Assembly: GCA_045615885.1 (NCBI GenBank)
Contig: JAZLFR010000069.1
Coordinates: forward strand, 1 to 64,000
DNA from: UBA1765 sp045615885
Lineage (GTDB): Bacteria; Fibrobacterota; Fibrobacteria; Fibrobacterales; Fibrobacteraceae
Direction: 5' to 3'
Length of the DNA stretch: 64,000 nt
Made by a program: the position numbers and the translations under genes. Below the pieces are notes generated by a model. It saw nothing but the letters and a program-made list of their open reading frames with translations. It ran no database searches and was not told where the DNA came from. Below, piece after piece: positions 34,595 through 43,237 of this stretch. Positions within the stretch are counted from its first letter, which is position 1; each line of letters starts with the position of its first letter.

Positions 34595-35542
34595 TTAAAA
34601 GAAGAATGTGTTCTTGATGTCGCGGCAGCTGTTGAGCTGGCTTCGCGTATCGCTTGGCGTAGAGGAACTCGTTGCAGAATACAGGTCGTCGCAATCGTCA
34701 AAATGCAGCTCGTTGTGGTTGTTTGCGTTGCAGGCGAATTTCAAATGGAACGGTTTCAGGAGGGAGGGACTTTTTTGCAAATCGCCCTTTCTTGTTGCCG
34801 CAATGATTTTTTCGATGGTGTCGTTGAATTCCCTGTATTCAGCTTCTGCCTCGGGGTTGATTTCGATGAAGGCGTTCCACACATCTTGGCTGCGAATGGC
34901 CTGCGAAGAACTCTTTTTGCCTTTGCCGCCTGTTTGGTTGAGCGGATCGACGGCGCGGTGTATGGCGCTCATGATTGCGAACTTGAATTCGCCATGATAT
35001 TTTTCCTGGATGTCTGGCAATTGGATTAGGCATTGCTCTGGCTTTGCGCGCCTTGTTTCGAGCTGCGCCTCGAGTGTTGCCGCCTTGCTTTCTGCAAGGT
35101 GCAGGCGTTCCGAAAGATCCTGCTTGTCTTTGTAGTACGATTCTGCGAGCTCGATGTTTTCCAGTGCGTCTTGCTTGTAGCCTGCGACCGTATTCTTTAC
35201 GATTTCAAGCTCTTTTTCGGTGCAGGCGAGCGATTGCGTGGTTTCTTGCAATGTCGAGCTTGTGGCCGCAAGTTCTTCTTGGCAGTGCTCAAGCTGGTTT
35301 TGCCTTATGTCCAGGTTGGTTTGCACGGTGTTCAGCATTGTGGCACATTCCATGTATTTGCCGTGCTCCATGTCTAGGCTTGCCTGCGTTGCGAGCAGTT
35401 CTGCTTGCAGGTCTATTTGCTTTGCGCGCAGCTTTGTGATGGTTCGCAGCAGACGCCTGGTCTGCTCGTTCTGCGCCTGGATTTTGGCTTCGAGCGAGCC
35501 TTGAAAGCGGCTTGCCGCATTTTTTGTTCTTATGTTTTGCAT
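34595..35542 (-). CDS. Unknown coiled-coil protein
   Basis: This gene encodes 315 residues from the ATG at 35,542, which has AAGGAGA upstream; a TTG two codons earlier is less likely. Residues 20-170 are almost pure Leu/Glu/Gln/Lys heptads, so a long coiled coil is expected. A C-terminal region (about 185-260) contains FAIMSAIHRAVDPLNQ and VWNAFIEINPEAEAEYREF, which looks folded. There is no signal peptide or membrane helix. I do not recognise the family. It stands alone, facing away from ftsX. Confidence 0.75.
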   Translation of the reverse strand: MQNIRTKNAASRFQGSLEAKIQAQNEQTRRLLRTITKLRAKQIDLQAELLATQASLDMEHGKYMECATMLNTVQTNLDIRQNQLEHCQEELAATSSTLQETTQSLACTEKELEIVKNTVAGYKQDALENIELAESYYKDKQDLSERLHLAESKAATLEAQLETRRAKPEQCLIQLPDIQEKYHGEFKFAIMSAIHRAVDPLNQTGGKGKKSSSQAIRSQDVWNAFIEINPEAEAEYREFNDTIEKIIAATRKGDLQKSPSLLKPFHLKFACNANNHNELHFDDCDDLYSATSSSTPSDTRSQLNSCRDIKNTFFF

Positions 35543-35703
35543 AGTCAATTCTCCTTTTAGAAATCACCTATAATAAAACGCTTTTTGGAGCCTTTTTGGT
35601 ACGGGAAAATGTGTAAATTTTTTGTAACTGAGTAGGTGTTTTTTCTACAGATTTTAAGCGAGATTCCGCAAGCTCTTTCACGAATCTACAAGAGTCTAAT
35701 TTC

Positions 35704-35709
35704 TATATT
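35704..35709 (+). promoter_or_regulatory. -10-like box just before ftsX
   Basis: TATATT ends 6 nt before the GTG at 35,716, leaving no room for a Shine-Dalgarno sequence. No clear -35 is seen. The rest of the 173-nt gap before it holds the promoter side of the divergent coiled-coil gene. Confidence 0.35.
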
Positions 35710-35715
35710 CAGAGT

Positions 35716-36600
35716 GTGAATCAATTTCTTTTTTTGGTGTCGGAAGCGTTCCGTGGTTTGAAAAGCCATAGGTCTGTTGTGCTCCCGACCATAGTGACGA
35801 TTTTTTTGTGCTCCGTGCTTCTTTCGGCTTCGCTGTTTGCGTTGCGCGGGGGCGCGCGCCTTGTAGAAATGCAGGGGGCATTTTACACTGTAGAAGCTTT
35901 TATAAATGACCGCGTGCCTTCGGCTGAACGCGACAGGCTCTTGCAGGAATTGCGTGCCGAAAAGTGGCTCGACTCCGTGGAGTATGTGAGCGAAGAAATG
36001 GCGTTTGCCGTTTTTGCGGAACACTTTTCTAACGATATGCTGAAGATGGTGGATGCCAACCCGCTGCCGGCATCTTTCAAGATGCACATTGCGGAACGCT
36101 ACAGGTCGCCAGACGTGCTTGAAGAATGGATTGGCATTCTGGAACGCAGCGGCTATTACGATGCCGTGCAGGCTCCGCTTTCCTTTGCCAAGAAATTTTC
36201 GGAATGGAAGCTCCGCATTTTCTTTTGGCCTGCCGTGTGCGTTGTGTTCCTGCTGTTTACGCTCGGCCTGATCATTGGCAACGCAGTTCGCCTTTCGCTA
36301 TTTTCCAGAAAGATCTTGGTTGAGAACATGAAGTACACGGGAGCAAGCCGAATTTTCATCGAGTTCCCGTTTGTGCTCGAAGGCGTTTTGCAGGGTGCTG
36401 TCGCTAGCCTTTGCGGCTCGCTTCTCGTTGCTTTTTTTGCAGATTCTTTTGGTGCGAAGTTCCCGATAGCGGGCGAAGCCCTCGCCGGCAATTTTATGCC
36501 TGTTGCGCTTACGTCGCTTGTGGTTACCTTGCTTGCTGGCTTTGTGAGCCTGCGTGCCGTGAGAACGTTCCTTGCTGGTGACAGGGGAGCCGATTCTTAA
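35716..36600 (+). CDS. ftsX: Cell division protein FtsX
   Basis: This 294-residue protein has the FtsX layout: a helix near residues 22-45, a periplasmic domain of about 120 residues (with VEYVSEEMAFAVFAEHF), and three further helices, including ASRIFIEFPFVLEGVLQGAVAS. With the ATPase FtsE it links cytokinesis to peptidoglycan hydrolase activation. FtsE is not next to it. The start is a GTG without a Shine-Dalgarno sequence. The stop overlaps the next start by one base. Confidence 0.9.
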   Translation: MNQFLFLVSEAFRGLKSHRSVVLPTIVTIFLCSVLLSASLFALRGGARLVEMQGAFYTVEAFINDRVPSAERDRLLQELRAEKWLDSVEYVSEEMAFAVFAEHFSNDMLKMVDANPLPASFKMHIAERYRSPDVLEEWIGILERSGYYDAVQAPLSFAKKFSEWKLRIFFWPAVCVVFLLFTLGLIIGNAVRLSLFSRKILVENMKYTGASRIFIEFPFVLEGVLQGAVASLCGSLLVAFFADSFGAKFPIAGEALAGNFMPVALTSLVVTLLAGFVSLRAVRTFLAGDRGADS

Positions 36601-37871
36601 TGCGTTTTTTTCTGTGTGCTTTGCTTGCATTGCTTTTTGCAGGGGTGGCCGTCGCTGCCCCTAAAACTGATGAGCAGTTGAAGGCGCAGCGTGCGGAACT
36701 CAAGAAGATCGAAGCGAGTGTTGCCAAAAGCAGGCGCCAGCTCGAGATGCTCAAGTCAGAAGAAAAGAGCGTGCTCAATACGCTTTCGCTTTTGGACCAG
36801 AACTTGAATTTGACGCGTGAATATTTGAACTCACTTTCTGAAAACGAGAAGACAGTCTCCAAGGAAGTCGGCCGCCTGAATTCGGAACTCAAGATTCTTG
36901 ATTTGGAAATCGAAAAATTGCGCGAAGCGATGAAGCGGCGCATTCGTGAACTTTACATGCAGGGCAAGGCAAGCGAGGCGGAGACGCTTTACAAACTGCT
37001 CGTGCGCCATGAGAATCCGGAGACTCAGGTCTATTTTGTGAACCGCCTGCTGACGGCTGACCAGGTGCGCATTGGCACCCTGGAACGCACCATAAGGCTT
37101 CGCAACCAGAAGAAGGTGGAAGAGGCGAACAGGCTTTCGGAACTCAAGACGCTCCGTGCCAAAAAGTCTGAAGAGGAGGCAGGTCTCAAAAATCAGATCG
37201 GCAGTCAGGAGACGATGCTCAAGAGTTTGAAGAACGACCAGGAAATGCAGAAGATGGCGATTGCGGAATTCGAACGCAACCAGAAGACGATGCTTTCGCT
37301 TATCAAGAAGCTTGAAGAAAAGCGCAAGAAGGAACTTGCGGAAGCGAAGAAAAAGAAGGAAGCCGAAGAACGCCGCAAGAAGGAAGAGGCTAAGAAGAAA
37401 CAGGAAGCCGAGAAGAAAAAGCAACAGAAGAAGGAACCTGAAAAGCCGGCGCCGGTTGTCGTCGAAAAGAAGCCAGAAGTCGTCGGGCCGAAATGCATGC
37501 CGCTCGAAGGCGAAATCATTAGCCGTTACGGCTTGCAGGACCACCCGGTGCTGCATATTCCGGTGCGTAACCTGGGTGTTGAAATTCGCGGCAAGAAGGG
37601 CGCAAAGATCAAGGCCGCCGCCAAAGGTACCGTTGCCCTCGTCTCTGAAATCGATGGCCGTGGCCCGAGCGTGATTGTGGAACACGCAGGGGGCGTTTAT
37701 TCCGTGTATGGGCACCTTTCTGCGACAAAAGTCAAGGAAGGTGATGAAGTTTCGAACTGTCAGGAAATAGGAACGGTGGGCGATGTTGCATCGCTTAACG
37801 GGATAAAGCTATATTTCCAGGTTAGCGCAGGTACGGACCCGCTAGATCCGCTGCATTGGTTGAGTGAATGA
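36600..37871 (+). CDS. EnvC-like murein hydrolase activator (degenerate LytM)
   Basis: The 423-residue protein has a signal peptide (residues 1-20), a long coiled coil (about 25-225), a Lys/Glu-rich linker (240-285) and a C-terminal LytM (M23) domain. The LytM metal ligands are missing: NLGVEI stands where active enzymes have H-x-x-x-D, and KLYFQV where they have H-x-H. This is the EnvC pattern, where the domain activates amidases and does not cut itself. Its overlap with ftsX strongly supports that role. Confidence 0.87.
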   Translation: MRFFLCALLALLFAGVAVAAPKTDEQLKAQRAELKKIEASVAKSRRQLEMLKSEEKSVLNTLSLLDQNLNLTREYLNSLSENEKTVSKEVGRLNSELKILDLEIEKLREAMKRRIRELYMQGKASEAETLYKLLVRHENPETQVYFVNRLLTADQVRIGTLERTIRLRNQKKVEEANRLSELKTLRAKKSEEEAGLKNQIGSQETMLKSLKNDQEMQKMAIAEFERNQKTMLSLIKKLEEKRKKELAEAKKKKEAEERRKKEEAKKKQEAEKKKQQKKEPEKPAPVVVEKKPEVVGPKCMPLEGEIISRYGLQDHPVLHIPVRNLGVEIRGKKGAKIKAAAKGTVALVSEIDGRGPSVIVEHAGGVYSVYGHLSATKVKEGDEVSNCQEIGTVGDVASLNGIKLYFQVSAGTDPLDPLHWLSE

Positions 37872-38983
37872 TAGATTACGAATTGCAAGGCCCACGCTCT
37901 GAAGAACGCTCCCGCATCCGATTGGTATCGGCATTGCGCGAAGGGAGGTTCCCGCAATCCGTGCTCATTGACGGCCCTGCGGGTGTTGGCAAAAAGAAAC
38001 TTGCCATGGGGATTGTGCAGGCGCTCATGTGCACGCACCCGGAGCACAGGCCGTGCGGTGCATGCTTTGGCTGCAAGATGGCCATGAACCCCGAAGTGGT
38101 CGACAATTGGCTTTTGCCGCTTGCCGCAAAGGAGGCCTCTGCAAAGGCTGCAAGCGAAGCTACCTCGAAGACTACTGCAAAGACGGTCGAAGACTATACC
38201 CAGGAATATGTGGCGAAGGTTTTTGAGAACCCGTATGCGATAGACTACCTGCCGCCCGGGGCGACGATTTCTGTGGAACTTGTGCGTTCGCTTACCAAGC
38301 GCTTTGCCTTGAAGAGCAGCGGTGTGCGCTGCGTGATTGTTGCAGAGGCGGAGCGCATGAACGTTTCTGCCGCCAACGCTTTTTTGAAGACGCTTGAAGA
38401 AGTGCCGCCGAATACGTACTTTATTTTGACGACGACTTCGAGGGATTTGCTTTTAGAGACGATCCGCTCCCGTTGCCTTTCTTTGCACTTGCAGCCTTGG
38501 ACCGATGCTGAAGTGCGTGCGGAGCTTGACAAGCGTGAAATCGAAGTGAACGACGATGTGCTGGGACTTTCGCTCGGCTCTCCTGGTCGTGCCATGTTCT
38601 TTAACGAATACGCGGCCAAGTTCACGGAGCTTTCTGCCGTGTTCATTTGCGATTCGCTTGCTGGCGAGTTCTCCAAGCTTTTGCGCCTGGTTGAAGAAGA
38701 AGTTTCTAACAAGACGCTTGGCGATGTGAACGGTGCGACGCTGTTCCTTGACGTACTTTCGTTCCTCCTTACAGATATTTTGCGCAAGCAGGCAGGCTTA
38801 GACGTTCGCTTGCCAGAGACGATTGGCAAACTTTCGGAATGCGCCCTTGAACTTTCGCCGGTTGCCTTGCACGAAGCTTTGAAGAATGTGCAGGAAACTT
38901 CGAAGATCATTGCGGGCCGCAGCGTGAACGTGCTCGTTGCCCTGCAGGCACTTGCCATTAAACTTTTTGACGGGTATCGCTGA
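37868..38983 (+). CDS. holB: DNA polymerase III delta' subunit-like clamp loader protein
   Basis: This 371-residue AAA+ protein has GPAGVGKKK in place of a classic Walker A, a four-Cys zinc module (C-x8-C-x2-C-x2-C type, MCTHPEHRPCGACFGC), NAFLKTLEEVPPNTYFILTT and the SRC motif in IRSRCLSL. These mark the delta' subunit of the clamp loader. An Ala/Thr/Lys-rich insert lies near residues 90-110. The start overlaps the EnvC-like gene by 4 nt and the stop overlaps recJ. Confidence 0.88.
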   Translation: MIDYELQGPRSEERSRIRLVSALREGRFPQSVLIDGPAGVGKKKLAMGIVQALMCTHPEHRPCGACFGCKMAMNPEVVDNWLLPLAAKEASAKAASEATSKTTAKTVEDYTQEYVAKVFENPYAIDYLPPGATISVELVRSLTKRFALKSSGVRCVIVAEAERMNVSAANAFLKTLEEVPPNTYFILTTTSRDLLLETIRSRCLSLHLQPWTDAEVRAELDKREIEVNDDVLGLSLGSPGRAMFFNEYAAKFTELSAVFICDSLAGEFSKLLRLVEEEVSNKTLGDVNGATLFLDVLSFLLTDILRKQAGLDVRLPETIGKLSECALELSPVALHEALKNVQETSKIIAGRSVNVLVALQALAIKLFDGYR

Positions 38984-40656
38984 TGATAGATAACGAGTTC
39001 ATAGCATCTGTGATAGCCCATAGCCTTGGGATTCCGCACCTTGTGGCTCGCATCCTTGTGGAGCGAGGCTTTAAGACTATACCGTCTGTGCACGCCCTGT
39101 TGAGCGGCAACGCTCTTGCGGAACTTGACCCGTTTACCATGCTCGGCATGCACGAAGCCGTAGAGTGGGCGCTTGCCGTAAAGGAGCGTGGCGAAGGAAT
39201 TTTCATTTTCGGTGACTATGACCTGGATGGCCTTAGCAGCGTTGCCCTTTTAAAGCGTGGCTTCAATGCTCTTGGCTATAGCGTGGAATGGCGCCTGCCC
39301 AGCCGCTTCAGTTCCGGCTACGGACTTTCTGTAAATGCAATCGACGAAATGATTGCGGCAGGTGCAAAGAACATTGTGACGGTCGATACCGGCATTACGG
39401 CAAACGAAGAAATTGCTTACGCAAAGTCGAAGGGCTTGCATGTGATGGTCGTTGACCACCACCAGCCGAGTGGCGAGGGCTTGCCGCCCTGCGATGTGCT
39501 GCTCGACCCGCATCAGGAACTCGATACGTACAGGAACGTTGACCTGTGCGGCGTGGGCGTTGCATATAAATTCATGTGTGCGCTACACGAGCATTTGGGC
39601 AAGCCGCACCCGGAACATTTTTTGGAACTTGTTGCACTTGGCACGCTTGCAGACCTTGTGCCCATGACTTCCGAGAACCGTTACTTTACTCGTAAAGGCC
39701 TCGAACGCATTTGGGATAGTCCGTTCCCGGGCGTTCGCGAACTTTGCCGTTCGCAGCTTTTGCACCCGCAGCTCGTGGGTGCACAGGGAATCATGTTCAA
39801 GGTGGCGCCGCTTCTCAACGCACCCGGCCGCATTGAACGCCCGGACCCGGCTCTCGATGTATTGCTCTGTGACACGCCTGCCGCCGCCAAGGAACTTGTA
39901 GATGCTCTTGGCTCCTGGAATCAGCGCCGTAAAAATACGGAAAACGAAATTTCTGAAATGGCCATTGCGCGTGTCTATGAGCTTTACGGCAAAGAAAACT
40001 TGCCGCAGGTTTTGCTCGTAGATGGCGAAGGCTGGCATGTTGGCGTCATCGGCATTGTCGCGGCAAAGCTCACGCAGGAATTTGACCGCCCGGCTGCAGT
40101 GATTTCTGTTCAGGAAGATGGCATTGCCTGCGCCTCTGCGCGCGCAGTGCCGGGCTTCAATTGGCACAAGGCATTGTTTGAATGCCGAGACCTGTTTACG
40201 CGCTGGGGTGGCCACTCCAATGCGGCGGGCTTCTCGCTTGTCAAGGAAAACATTCCGGTGTTGCGTGAACGCGTCGAAAAATTCGCTGCAAACTTTGTGG
40301 AAGCCGATGCAGAAAAACAGGCTCCTGCATCTGTAATCGAAGTTGCCTTTGCAGAGCTCGACGAAAACTTGATGCAGTGGCTTGCACGCCTGGAACCGCT
40401 CATCGGGAACTTCCCGGTGCCGCTCTTCAGGGCTCGCAACGTAAAGGTCAAGTATTTGCACGAACTGCGTGGCGGCCACCTGCATTTGGAATTCGGTCAG
40501 GGCATTGGCTTTAAGTTCCCGGCTATCGCCTTTGGCATGGGCAAGCGCAAGGCCGCTCTTGAAAAGCGCGACGACATAACCATTGATTTTGAACTTGCCT
40601 GGAACTTCTACAACGGCAGACGTGCACTGCAACTGCAGATCAAGGATTTTCAGTAA
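38983..40656 (+). CDS. recJ: Single-stranded-DNA exonuclease RecJ
   Basis: The 557-residue DHH-family protein carries GDYDLDGLSSV near residue 77, VTVDTGI, the DHH motif in VVDHHQPSGEG, and the C-terminal RWGGHSNAAGFS of the DHHA1 domain. RecJ is a 5'-3' single-strand exonuclease used in recombination and mismatch repair. An ATG at 38,986 is an alternative start, differing by one residue. It sits inside an operon with overlapping genes on both sides. Confidence 0.94.
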   Translation: MIDNEFIASVIAHSLGIPHLVARILVERGFKTIPSVHALLSGNALAELDPFTMLGMHEAVEWALAVKERGEGIFIFGDYDLDGLSSVALLKRGFNALGYSVEWRLPSRFSSGYGLSVNAIDEMIAAGAKNIVTVDTGITANEEIAYAKSKGLHVMVVDHHQPSGEGLPPCDVLLDPHQELDTYRNVDLCGVGVAYKFMCALHEHLGKPHPEHFLELVALGTLADLVPMTSENRYFTRKGLERIWDSPFPGVRELCRSQLLHPQLVGAQGIMFKVAPLLNAPGRIERPDPALDVLLCDTPAAAKELVDALGSWNQRRKNTENEISEMAIARVYELYGKENLPQVLLVDGEGWHVGVIGIVAAKLTQEFDRPAAVISVQEDGIACASARAVPGFNWHKALFECRDLFTRWGGHSNAAGFSLVKENIPVLRERVEKFAANFVEADAEKQAPASVIEVAFAELDENLMQWLARLEPLIGNFPVPLFRARNVKVKYLHELRGGHLHLEFGQGIGFKFPAIAFGMGKRKAALEKRDDITIDFELAWNFYNGRRALQLQIKDFQ

Positions 40657-41153
40657 TGCGCAAGACTTCCGCTAGCATCGCGCTCGTGTTGCTTTCCCTT
40701 GTGCTTGCCGCCATATTCTTCTGGTTCTTCCGTCAGGCCACGGAAACGCCATTTGCAGCCCAAGAGAAACAGGCAGAAGTAAAGGCAGAACGTTACAAAA
40801 CTTTTTCTGGAAGCGTGCTCCCTTTTGAACGTGCGGACCTATGGGTTTTAGACACCGCGGCTTCGCGCGATTTGGACAAGCTCCTGGCTTACTTTCAGGC
40901 GCGCTCTGCTGGGCTCCACCATGTGTTCAAAAAGTATGCCAAGGCACGCAAACTTCATGAAGATGTCATGTTTGGCGTGCACATGCATATTGCGGAAACT
41001 GGCGAGTTCGATAGCGTGACTGTCGCATTCACGGAAACGCAAAATGCCGACCTTGCGGCCGACATCTGTGATTACATAAAATCGTATTGGCACTATCGCC
41101 CGGCGGTGCGCGGAACGGAACTGATTCTGCCGATCCGTTTTAGGGCTAAGTAG
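40656..41153 (+). CDS. Membrane-anchored AgmX/PglI (TonB-C-like) domain protein
   Basis: This 165-residue protein has one N-terminal membrane helix (residues 8-27). Residues 85-163 resemble the AgmX/PglI C-terminal domain, a TonB-C-like fold: GLHHVFKKYAKARKL, then FGVHMHIAETGEFDSVTV, and a final strand ELILPIRF. Such domains sit in the periplasm of gliding or envelope systems; the role here is unknown. It overlaps recJ by one base and converges with the next gene, one nt between the stops. Confidence 0.65.
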   Translation: MRKTSASIALVLLSLVLAAIFFWFFRQATETPFAAQEKQAEVKAERYKTFSGSVLPFERADLWVLDTAASRDLDKLLAYFQARSAGLHHVFKKYAKARKLHEDVMFGVHMHIAETGEFDSVTVAFTETQNADLAADICDYIKSYWHYRPAVRGTELILPIRFRAK

Positions 41154-41154
41154 G

Positions 41155-41580
41155 TTATTCGCGAAGAAGCTTGAGCAAGTCTTCGGCGCGTTTTTCGATG
41201 AGGAAGAATGTTTCGAACAGGCGTGCTTCCTGCCACTTCTTGGAATAGAGTTCCTTCCATTCTTCGGTAACTTCGTCGGCAGAAATCTGCTTGCTTTCGT
41301 TCTGGTACCAGACTTCCTTTGAAACTTCCTTGTAGACATCGGCGAGGGCTGCTGCCGGGTTGAGTGTTCCGCGGGAAAGGACTTCGGCGCGAACATTGTC
41401 GAGGAGGGTTTCGTCGCCCGGGTCAGCTTCGTCTTCGCGGGCGAGTTCCAGAATTTCTGATTTGTGGCGGGTGGTAAAATTGAAAAGATCTTTTTCCATG
41501 CGGGCGAGCTTGCCCTTTGCAAACTTATCTTCTACCGCCTCGCGTGTATAATAAATGGATTCTGGGAAAAACTCGATCAT
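41155..41580 (-). CDS. Unknown small acidic helical protein
   Basis: The gene encodes 141 residues from an ATG, rich in Glu, Lys and Leu and predicted to be mostly helical, with EEWKELYSKKWQEARLFETF near the end. There is no signal peptide or membrane helix. I do not recognise a family. No Shine-Dalgarno sequence is evident. It lies between the recJ operon and tRNA-Leu on the opposite strand and converges with the AgmX/PglI-like gene. Confidence 0.65.
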   Translation of the reverse strand: MIEFFPESIYYTREAVEDKFAKGKLARMEKDLFNFTTRHKSEILELAREDEADPGDETLLDNVRAEVLSRGTLNPAAALADVYKEVSKEVWYQNESKQISADEVTEEWKELYSKKWQEARLFETFFLIEKRAEDLLKLLRE

Positions 41581-41640
41581 CTTTTACTCGAACTTGATTC
41601 AATAATGCCTGCACCCTTGCAAATTGGTAACTGGAATCAC

Positions 41641-41723
<83 letters not shown>

Positions 41724-41742
41724 GGCTAGTATTCCGAGCCGA

Positions 41743-41750
41743 AATATATA
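41743..41750 (-). promoter_or_regulatory. -10-like box upstream of tRNA-Leu(UAA)
   Basis: On the minus strand TATATATT lies about 20 nt before the tRNA 5' end, a plausible spacing for a tRNA promoter. Confidence 0.4.
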
Positions 41751-41857
41751 AAAATAAATCGCAGGGAGTATATGATAATGAATTTTTATGTTGTTGTTGA
41801 ACGAATTTTTAATAACGGTGTGCTGGAATGCTGTTTTGCCGGTTGGCGTCCGTCTTG

Positions 41858-43156
41858 TTACAGGTCTCTGCTGCGCACTAGAATTTCAGAATCGGCCGTC
41901 TTTTTTGGAGTGACTGCAGCTGTCTTTTCAATTGCGCTTCTGATTTCCTTGGCCTGTTTCTGGAGGCGCGCGAGGCGCTCGCCCTGGAGCTTTGGCGTTG
42001 CAATCATCGTCTTCTTTTGCGGGTTCATCCAGCGGCCCTTTTCGTCCTTGAAGCCAAAGTGCAAGTGCGGGCCGGTAACGCGTCCTGTGGCACCGACCTT
42101 GCCGATGACCTGGCCTGCCACAACGTGCGTGCCTACGGAAACGCCGCGCACGCTCATGTGCAGGTACCAGCTGGAAGTTCCGTCGCGGTGCTTGATCGCA
42201 ACCTTGTTGCCGCTGTATTCGTCGTAGGCGGAAACCGTCACGTTGCCTTCTGCAACGGCGTGGATCGGGGTGCCTGTAGGGCTTCCATAGTCGATGCCGT
42301 CGTGCGACTTGCGCTGGCCCGTGACCGGGTGGATGCGCGTGCCGTAGGGGCTTGTAATGTGGAGCCTGTCGAGCGGGTAGCGGAGCCCGTCAAACACGAG
42401 TGCTTCGCCAGACTCTGTATAGTGTGCGTTGTAGGAACTCTTCGGGTCCGGATCTTCGTAGAGGAACGCTTCGTGGTGGCCGACGGTGCGGCCGTCAAAT
42501 TCGGCGTAGAGCACCTTGCCACTGATCCAGATGGAATCCTGGTAGAAAATGTCTTCGAGAAGAATGCGGAACTTGTCGCCTGGCTGTGCCTGCTGGAATG
42601 CGACCTTGCACTGCAAAACGCCGCTCACGACGCCGACCATGCGGCCCGGGATACCGACGCCGCGAAGCATGCCGTCGAGCGTGCTGCCTGGCTTGAGGCT
42701 TCCCTCAAAAATGGATTGGCGGTGTACTACAGGCTTGTCTACGCGCTCGTAACGGTAGGTTCCGTTTTCTTTAAAGAGCATGTGCGCTGTTGCGGGGTTC
42801 GTGGCATAGCGGAATGCCTTCACGGAGCCGTCGCCTGTGCGCAGCGCATGGAACACCTGGCCTACGCGCATTTTGGAAAGTTCCACGCTATCTTGGATTG
42901 CTATCACGATTGCACCGCGGTCATTGGCGTCAATTCCCATTTTGGATAGCACCTGGAACAGGCCTTCGCCTGCGCTCACTGTTTCGGAAGTCAGTATGAG
43001 GTCGTCTGCCTTTTGCAATTCGTCGCGTTCGAGCGAAAGTTCCTGGAGCTTGCCTTCGAGCGTCTTGATATCGCTATTCAGCGAAGCGATTTTTTCATCT
43101 TCGTTGCAGGCTATAAACAGAAAAGCGCTAAAAAAGAACAGTGCAATTTTTTTCAT
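41858..43156 (-). CDS. M23-family peptidoglycan endopeptidase, lipoprotein
   Basis: This 432-residue protein has a lipoprotein signal with Cys in FLFIACNED, a short coiled coil (about 25-48), a MepM-like middle region, and a C-terminal M23 domain that keeps the zinc ligands: SHDGIDYGSPTG and GPHLHFGF. It should cut peptide cross-links in the periplasm, in contrast to the degenerate EnvC-like protein at 36,600. It is followed by a Lys/Gln-rich tail (about 385-432). Its promoter may be a TATATT near 43,187 on this strand. Confidence 0.9.
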   Translation of the reverse strand: MKKIALFFFSAFLFIACNEDEKIASLNSDIKTLEGKLQELSLERDELQKADDLILTSETVSAGEGLFQVLSKMGIDANDRGAIVIAIQDSVELSKMRVGQVFHALRTGDGSVKAFRYATNPATAHMLFKENGTYRYERVDKPVVHRQSIFEGSLKPGSTLDGMLRGVGIPGRMVGVVSGVLQCKVAFQQAQPGDKFRILLEDIFYQDSIWISGKVLYAEFDGRTVGHHEAFLYEDPDPKSSYNAHYTESGEALVFDGLRYPLDRLHITSPYGTRIHPVTGQRKSHDGIDYGSPTGTPIHAVAEGNVTVSAYDEYSGNKVAIKHRDGTSSWYLHMSVRGVSVGTHVVAGQVIGKVGATGRVTGPHLHFGFKDEKGRWMNPQKKTMIATPKLQGERLARLQKQAKEIRSAIEKTAAVTPKKTADSEILVRSRDL

Positions 43157-43190
43157 GAATTCAAAATTTTAGATGGCGTTAGGTCAATAT

Positions 43191-43222
43191 AAAAGAAAAA
43201 GAGCCCGTTTTTCGCGGGCCCT
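43191..43222 (-). terminator. Rho-independent terminator of the FKBP gene
   Basis: On the minus strand AGGGCCCG and CGGGCTCT pair (8 bp, one wobble) around a 7-nt loop and run into TTTTTCTTTT. It begins 15 nt after the FKBP stop. Confidence 0.85.
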
Positions 43223-43237
43223 TCTTTGAAGCGCAAA

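Noticed and set aside
41772..42227. 151-codon plus-strand frame after tRNA-Leu(UAA)
   Set aside because: Most of it is antisense to the M23 lipoprotein gene; only its first 30 codons are intergenic and they show no family features.
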